A stretch of 64,000 nucleotides of DNA from Halorubrum halophilum. Its GTDB lineage: Archaea; Halobacteriota; Halobacteria; Halobacteriales; Haloferacaceae. The stretch covers positions 1-64,000 of the forward strand of contig NZ_BBJP01000012.1 of assembly GCF_000739595.1 (NCBI RefSeq), read 5' to 3'. The notes under the pieces are model-generated. The model saw nothing but the letters and a program-made list of their open reading frames with translations, was not told where the DNA came from and made no database searches. Shown in pieces: positions 59,918-64,000 of the stretch (the stretch's first letter is position 1; each line of letters opens with the position of its first letter). The translations under genes were made by a program, and so were the position numbers.

Positions 59918-59949
59918 CATATATAATTTCTCTCTCCATAGAGAGAAAT
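59918..59949 (+). promoter_or_regulatory. TATA box and 10-bp perfect palindrome
   Basis: CATATATAAT (59918-59926) is followed by ATTTCTCTCT-CCAT-AGAGAGAAAT (arms 59926-59935 and 59940-59949), a perfect 10-bp hairpin overlapping the expected transcription start. It is an attractive operator for a repressor. Confidence 0.5.
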
Positions 59950-60043
59950 GTACCCTGCTCAGACGGCCGCCTTTTCGATCGCGCCGTTATCAGACATATT
60001 TTGTGATTTTATAAAAAGCGAAGTATTTTATGCTATCCTATGA
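59948..60043 (+). CDS. Candidate 31-residue leaderless small protein
   Basis: ATG 59948 lies about 26 bases after the TATA centre at 59922, exact leaderless geometry. The frame encodes MYPAQTAAFSIAPLSDIFCD and eleven more residues, up to TGA. It is short and may be chance. If real, its control by the palindrome would couple it to nitrogen regulation. Confidence 0.3.
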   Translation: MYPAQTAAFSIAPLSDIFCDFIKSEVFYAIL

Positions 60044-60121
60044 AGTTCTAACCGAGATGGCCCACCATTCGGCCAATATAAATGCAGTAGAGTTGTACAC
60101 CACTGACGAGGGTGATCGGTA

Positions 60122-61927
60122 ATGGCCAACAAAAAGGAGGAGTGGAAATCGGAGCTGTACGGCGACGAGGTGCGGGAGAAGCTGCTGGAGTTCGCGGAGA
60201 CCGGGTTCGAGTCGATCCCGGAGGACGAGCGGGACGCGTGGTTCACTCGGTTCAAGTTCTGGGGAGTCTTCCACCAGCGCTCGGGCCAAGAGGGTTACTT
60301 CATGATGCGGCTGACGAACGCCAACGGGATCTTGAAGCCCGATCAGCTCCGCGCGATCGCCGAGGTCGCCCGCGACTACGCGTCGGGACCGGTGTCAAAC
60401 CCCGAGTTCGGCGACAGCTGGATCGACCTGACCACCCGCCAGTCGGTCCAGCTTCACTGGATCAAGCTGGAGGACATCCCGGAGATCTGGGAGAAGCTGG
60501 AGTCCGTCGGCGTCACCACCCGCTCGTCGGGCGGCGACACGATGCGGAACATCTCCGGCAGCCCGGTCGCCGGCAAGGACGCGAACGAGGTGATCGACAC
60601 GCTCCCGCTGCTCGAACGGTTCCAAGAGGAGATCCGCGGCGACGACGACCTCTGTAACATGCCCCGGAAGTTCAACATCAGCATCTCCGGGACCCCCGAG
60701 GGCGGCGCGCAGGACGCGATCAACGACATCGGTCTCGAACCCGCCAGAAAGGAAATCGACAGCGTCGAGGGAACCTCGACGGGCAGCCGGACGGAGTCCG
60801 GCGACGGCGAGGAGACGCTCGGCTTCAACGTCCGCGTCGGCGGCGGGCTCGGCGGTCGCGAGCCCCGCGTCGCTCGCCCCCTCGACGTGTTCGTGACCCC
60901 GGACGAAGCGTACGACGTGGTCCGCGGCTTCGTCGAGCTGTACCACGACCACGGCGACCGCCAAGTCCGCGCGAAGAACCGCTCGCGCTTCTTCGTCGAC
61001 GACCACGGCACCGAGTGGATCCGCGACCTGCTCGACGAGGAGTACGTCGAGAGCGACCTGCGGACCGCCGGCGAGGACATCCGCGACGAGTACACGTACA
61101 ACGCCGGGTCAGCTCCCGACGACGGGAAGAAAGACTACACCGGCGTCCACGAGCAGGGCGACGGCAGGCGGTACGTGGGCCTCAGCGTCCCGGTCGGCCG
61201 GCTGCCTGCTGAGGAGGCCATCGAGCTCGCCGACCTCGCCGACGAGTACGGCTCCGGCGAAGTCCGGCTCACGCGCCGGCAGAACCCGATCATCGTCGAT
61301 GTCGAGCCCGATCAAGTTGAGGAGCTACTCGCGGAGCCGCTGCTCGCGAAACACCGGCCCAAGCCGAATCCCTTCGTCCGCGGCGCGATGGCGTGTACCG
61401 GCACCGAGTTCTGCTCGATCGCGCTCGTCGAGACCAAGACTCGGACCGCGACGATGCTCCGCTGGCTCCGCGACAACGTCGACCTGCCGGACGACGTCGA
61501 ACAGCTGAAGATCCACTTCTCCGGCTGTACCGCCGACTGCGGGCAGGCCAACACGGCGGACATCGGCCTGCTCGGGATGCGAGCGCGGAAGGACGGCGAG
61601 ATGGTCGAGGCGGTCGACATCGGCGTCGGCGGCGGGATGGGCGAGGATCCCTCCTTCGTCGACTACGTCCAACAGCGGGTCCCGGCCGACGAGGCCCCCG
61701 GCGCGATCCGGAACCTGATCGAGGCGTTCGCGGAGCGCCGCGAGCCGGGCCAGACGTTCCGCGAGTGGGCGGCTGCGACCGACAACGAGACGCTCGGGGA
61801 ACTCTGCGAGCCCGAGGAGACCGACTACGCGGACCCGACGCTCACCGACGCGAAGCAGTCGTGGTACCCGTTCGCCGAGGAGGGGACGACGGCGGCGAAT
61901 CCCGAGGTGGCTTCGTCGGATGACTGA
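60122..61927 (+). CDS. nasD: Ferredoxin-type assimilatory nitrite reductase (siroheme)
   Basis: A 601-residue protein with two ferredoxin-like and two siroheme/4Fe-4S halves. The cluster cysteines lie in CTGTEFCSIALVETKTR and CTADCGQANTADIG. N-terminal MMRLTNANGILKPDQLRAIA and TRQSVQLHWI fit nitrite/sulfite reductases. It reduces nitrite to ammonium with ferredoxin. CAATATAAATG (60074-60084) lies about 40 bases upstream of the ATG. A small gene overlaps its end by 8 bases. Confidence 0.9.
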   Translation: MANKKEEWKSELYGDEVREKLLEFAETGFESIPEDERDAWFTRFKFWGVFHQRSGQEGYFMMRLTNANGILKPDQLRAIAEVARDYASGPVSNPEFGDSWIDLTTRQSVQLHWIKLEDIPEIWEKLESVGVTTRSSGGDTMRNISGSPVAGKDANEVIDTLPLLERFQEEIRGDDDLCNMPRKFNISISGTPEGGAQDAINDIGLEPARKEIDSVEGTSTGSRTESGDGEETLGFNVRVGGGLGGREPRVARPLDVFVTPDEAYDVVRGFVELYHDHGDRQVRAKNRSRFFVDDHGTEWIRDLLDEEYVESDLRTAGEDIRDEYTYNAGSAPDDGKKDYTGVHEQGDGRRYVGLSVPVGRLPAEEAIELADLADEYGSGEVRLTRRQNPIIVDVEPDQVEELLAEPLLAKHRPKPNPFVRGAMACTGTEFCSIALVETKTRTATMLRWLRDNVDLPDDVEQLKIHFSGCTADCGQANTADIGLLGMRARKDGEMVEAVDIGVGGGMGEDPSFVDYVQQRVPADEAPGAIRNLIEAFAERREPGQTFREWAAATDNETLGELCEPEETDYADPTLTDAKQSWYPFAEEGTTAANPEVASSDD

Positions 61928-62060
61928 CCGATTGACCGATCCGGCGGCGGACGAGGCCGGAGTCACCCCCGACGGCTCCGCGACCGCCCCCAAGGGCTCC
62001 GCGGACGACCGCGCGCAACACGCGTCGGCCGACGTCGCGCCGGAGCTGTTCGGCTGGTAG
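61920..62060 (+). CDS. 46-residue small protein overlapping nitrite reductase
   Basis: ATG 61920 overlaps the nitrite reductase stop by 8 bases and runs to TAG 62058-62060. It encodes MTDRLTDPAADEAGVTPDGS and 26 further residues with the end PELFGW. It is hydrophilic, polar and acidic. Overlap suggests cotranslation; function unknown, possibly an assembly or docking partner. Confidence 0.5.
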   Translation: MTDRLTDPAADEAGVTPDGSATAPKGSADDRAQHASADVAPELFGW

Positions 62061-62105
62061 GCCGGCGTAGTCGGCCTTGGTAGTCGACCGATTCCCACTC
62101 AGGAC

Positions 62106-62528
62106 ATGTACGACGAAATTCTGTTCCCGACCGACGGCAGCGAGGCATCGAAACGGACGTTCCCGCACGCGGTGAGTCAGGCGGAGGCCTTCGACGCGCG
62201 GGTCCACGTCCTCTACGTCGTGGACACGACGTACGCCGGTGTCGGCGCCGGCGGCAGCAAGAACGTCAACTCCCTCCGCGCCGAGGGCGAGGAGGTGATC
62301 GACGAGTTCGAGCGGCGGCTCCGCGACGAGGACCTCGACGTGGTCACGCGGATCGAAGACGGAGACCCACACACGAAGATCACGACGTACGCGAACGACG
62401 AGACCGACATGATTGTCATGGGGACGCGGGGACGCAGCGGGATCGAGAAGTACCTGCTCGGGAGCGTCACGGAGAAGGTCGTTCGGACCGCCGACGTACC
62501 CGTGTTCACGGTTCGGACTCCGGAATGA
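62106..62528 (+). CDS. Universal stress protein (UspA family)
   Basis: A 140-residue protein: YDEILFPTDGSEASKRTFPH, then VLYVVDTT, and the ATP-binding GTRGRSGIEKYLLGSVTEKV. A canonical single Usp domain. Starts 45 bases after the small gene. Confidence 0.9.
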   Translation: MYDEILFPTDGSEASKRTFPHAVSQAEAFDARVHVLYVVDTTYAGVGAGGSKNVNSLRAEGEEVIDEFERRLRDEDLDVVTRIEDGDPHTKITTYANDETDMIVMGTRGRSGIEKYLLGSVTEKVVRTADVPVFTVRTPE

Positions 62529-62544
62529 TCGGTCCGCAAGCGAG

Positions 62545-62829
62545 ATGAACGAGCGAATCACGTCGGTGACCGCGTCCACCACGCTGGAGTTCGTCGACGG
62601 GGCGGCCGTCGGCTACGACTGGACCGAGGACGGCACGGGCGTGTTGAACGTCACTACCTCCGACGAGCGGCCCGACCGCGTCGAACTGCAGTTCGAACTC
62701 GACGGCCTCGACGTCGACCGGCTCCCGAACCACGCCGACCGGGTCGATCTCACGCCCGAGCAGGCCCGGACGGTCGCTGCCGCGCTGACGCGGTACGCGG
62801 ACCGGGTTGAGGGAGACGGTTCGGAGTGA
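62545..62829 (+). CDS. Haloarchaeal hypothetical protein
   Basis: A 94-residue protein with beta-strands (SVTASTTLEFVDGAAVGYDW; VLNVTTSDER; RVELQFELDG) and a C-terminal helix (TPEQARTVAAALTRYADRVE). Looks like a small haloarchaeal protein of the DUF6360 type by recollection. Function unknown. Confidence 0.6.
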   Translation: MNERITSVTASTTLEFVDGAAVGYDWTEDGTGVLNVTTSDERPDRVELQFELDGLDVDRLPNHADRVDLTPEQARTVAAALTRYADRVEGDGSE

Positions 62830-62905
62830 CGAGCAGAGGGGCCGCGAAGCGAGCGAGTCGCACCGCCACGCGATCGTTTAAGCCCGATCGCGGCCTCTCG
62901 CCGGT

Positions 62906-64000
62906 ATGAGCGCTCTCGACGACGATGCGTACCGCGCGTTCCGCCGCGACCTGCACCGCCACCCTGAGCCGGCGTGGCGCGAGTTCTACACCACCGCCCG
63001 GATCGTCGAGGAGCTCCGCGAGCGCGACCTCACGGCCCTGCACGTCGGCCCCGACGCGCTGGCGACCGACGACCGCATGAACGTCCCCGACGACGAGGAT
63101 CTGGCCGACTGGGAGCAGCGAGCGCGCGACGCGGGCGCGGACCCGGAGATCGTCGACCGGCTCTCGGGCGGGTACACCGGCTGCGTCGCGGTCGCCGATC
63201 GCGGTCCCGGCCCGGTGGTCGGGCTCCGAGTCGACATCGACGCGCTCCCGGTGACCGAGTCCGACGACGCCGACCACGTCCCCGCAGCCGAGGGGTTCCG
63301 GTCGGAGCGCGAGGGGTACATGCACGCGTGCGGCCACGACGCGCACGCGACGATGGGGCTCGGTGCCCTCGACGCGGTGCTCGACTCCGACTTCTCGGGT
63401 ACGCTCAAGGTGTTCTTCCAGCCGGGCGAAGAGCAGGTCGCGGGCGGCAAGCCGATGGCGGAGTCGGGACATCTCGACGACGTGGACTACCTGTACGCGG
63501 TCCACGTCGGCTTAGATCACCCCTCGGGCGAGATCGTCTGCGGCGTCGACGGGTTCCTCGCCGTGCGGCACTTCCTCGCGGAGTTCACCGGCGAGCCGTC
63601 GCACGCTGGCGCGCGACCCGAACAGGGACGGAACGCGGTGCAGGCGATGGCGGCGGCGGTCCAGAACCTCTACGCGATCCCCCGCCACGCCGACGGCCCG
63701 ACCCGGGTGAACGCCGGGATCGTCGGCGGCGGCACGGCGACGAACGTCATCCCCGAGGAGTCGCTCATCGAGGGCGAGCTCCGGGGCGCGACGACCGAAC
63801 TGGCGGAGTACATGTCCGACCACGCCGACCGGATCCTGGAGTCGGCCGCCGGGATGCACGACTGTGAGGTCGCGGTCTCGACGAAGGGGGAGGCGCCGAG
63901 CGCGACGAGCGACGACGCGCTCGCCGGGATCGTCGGCGAGGTCGCCGGCGGCGTCGCCGGCGTCACCGAGATCGTCGACCGCGCCGATCTGGGCGGCTCC
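62906..64000 (+). CDS. M20 family amidohydrolase, cut by the window end
   Basis: At least 365 residues; the frame runs past the last base. It has FRRDLHRHPEPAWREFYTTA, the GLRVDIDALPVTE metal site, HACGHDAHATMG and FFQPGEEQVAGG, all typical of aminoacylase/hippurate-type M20 amidohydrolases (AbgB-like). TTTAAG (62878-62883) lies about 25 bases before ATG 62906. Substrate unknown; the C-terminus is missing. Confidence 0.85.
   Translation, partial: MSALDDDAYRAFRRDLHRHPEPAWREFYTTARIVEELRERDLTALHVGPDALATDDRMNVPDDEDLADWEQRARDAGADPEIVDRLSGGYTGCVAVADRGPGPVVGLRVDIDALPVTESDDADHVPAAEGFRSEREGYMHACGHDAHATMGLGALDAVLDSDFSGTLKVFFQPGEEQVAGGKPMAESGHLDDVDYLYAVHVGLDHPSGEIVCGVDGFLAVRHFLAEFTGEPSHAGARPEQGRNAVQAMAAAVQNLYAIPRHADGPTRVNAGIVGGGTATNVIPEESLIEGELRGATTELAEYMSDHADRILESAAGMHDCEVAVSTKGEAPSATSDDALAGIVGEVAGGVAGVTEIVDRADLGGS

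Larger units (their letters stand above)
59440..60121. other. 680-base non-coding interval between nasA2 and nitrite reductase
   Basis: It holds divergent promoters for nasA2 and the nitrite reductase, three 21-base tandem repeats (59806-59868), a TATA/palindrome/small-ORF unit (59918-60043) and AT-rich sequence. Open frames over 59613-59939 are not convincing because their composition is not like neighbouring proteins. Confidence 0.5.

Noticed and set aside
59613-59939. 108-codon minus frame and overlapping plus frame between nasA2 and nitrite reductase
   Set aside because: Neither has conserved motifs or normal composition, and the 21-base repeats explain the regular pattern.

Overview
The window is high-GC haloarchaeal chromosome, most like Halorubrum and its relatives. 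Proteins are acidic, many genes look leaderless (a TATA-like box about 25 bases before the ATG), genes overlap as GTGA/ATGA, and the set includes archaeal-type S-adenosylmethionine synthetase, archaeosine radical SAM enzyme, MptE, NAC and a tRNA-Ile(GAT). The assignment rests on gene content and composition only.

Region 1 (1-17.4 kb) is accessory and looks like an integrated element ending at tRNA-Ile (17412-17485). It carries a modification-dependent Mrr-type restriction endonuclease, a HicB/HicA pair, a compact tyrosine recombinase with small membrane ORFs behind it, and then a nearly gapless plus-strand operon (3276-14542) of about 15 genes. That operon encodes almost only membrane or exported proteins around one P-loop ATPase. 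It ends in a terminator hairpin and a structured non-coding segment. Facing it is a minus-strand four-gene unit (15013-17240) of two zinc-ribbon proteins, an acidic 50-residue protein and a 554-residue winged-HTH protein, the best candidate for replication initiator or master regulator. No capsid, tail, terminase or relaxase gene was recognised. The layout suggests a membrane-enveloped (pleomorphic virus-like) or vesicle-forming integrative element, and is the most novel system here.

Region 2 (17.6-54.2 kb) is ordinary core chromosome: FxsA, an enolase-superfamily enzyme, tungsten-type aldehyde ferredoxin oxidoreductase, RaSEA, 5-formyltetrahydrofolate cyclo-ligase family, EngB, AzlC/AzlD, a SpoU-type RNA methyltransferase, dihydropteroate synthase plus MptE (pterin/folate), creatininase family, NAC, a TrmI-like methyltransferase, an aminotransferase, S-adenosylmethionine synthetase, a histidine kinase, many haloarchaea-specific hypotheticals, and a lactate-use locus (LUD proteins divergent from a 1028-residue FAD/Fe-S D-lactate dehydrogenase type protein). 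A Nudix hydrolase and an S10-like protein follow.

Region 3 (52.6-62.1 kb) is for nitrate assimilation: a NarK transporter with a previously unmarked 54-codon gene overlapping its start, two tandem NasA-type nitrate reductase paralogues, and a ferredoxin-type nitrite reductase followed by a small overlapping gene. Intergenic spaces here are long and AT-rich, with palindromes near promoters. A universal stress protein, a small hypothetical and an M20 amidohydrolase (cut by the window end) close the region.

Two copies (20344-20752 and 54473-54872, inverted) of an unrecognised ~400-bp structured repeat were found. Its stems are kept by compensatory changes, so it is probably a non-coding RNA or a mobile structured repeat family.
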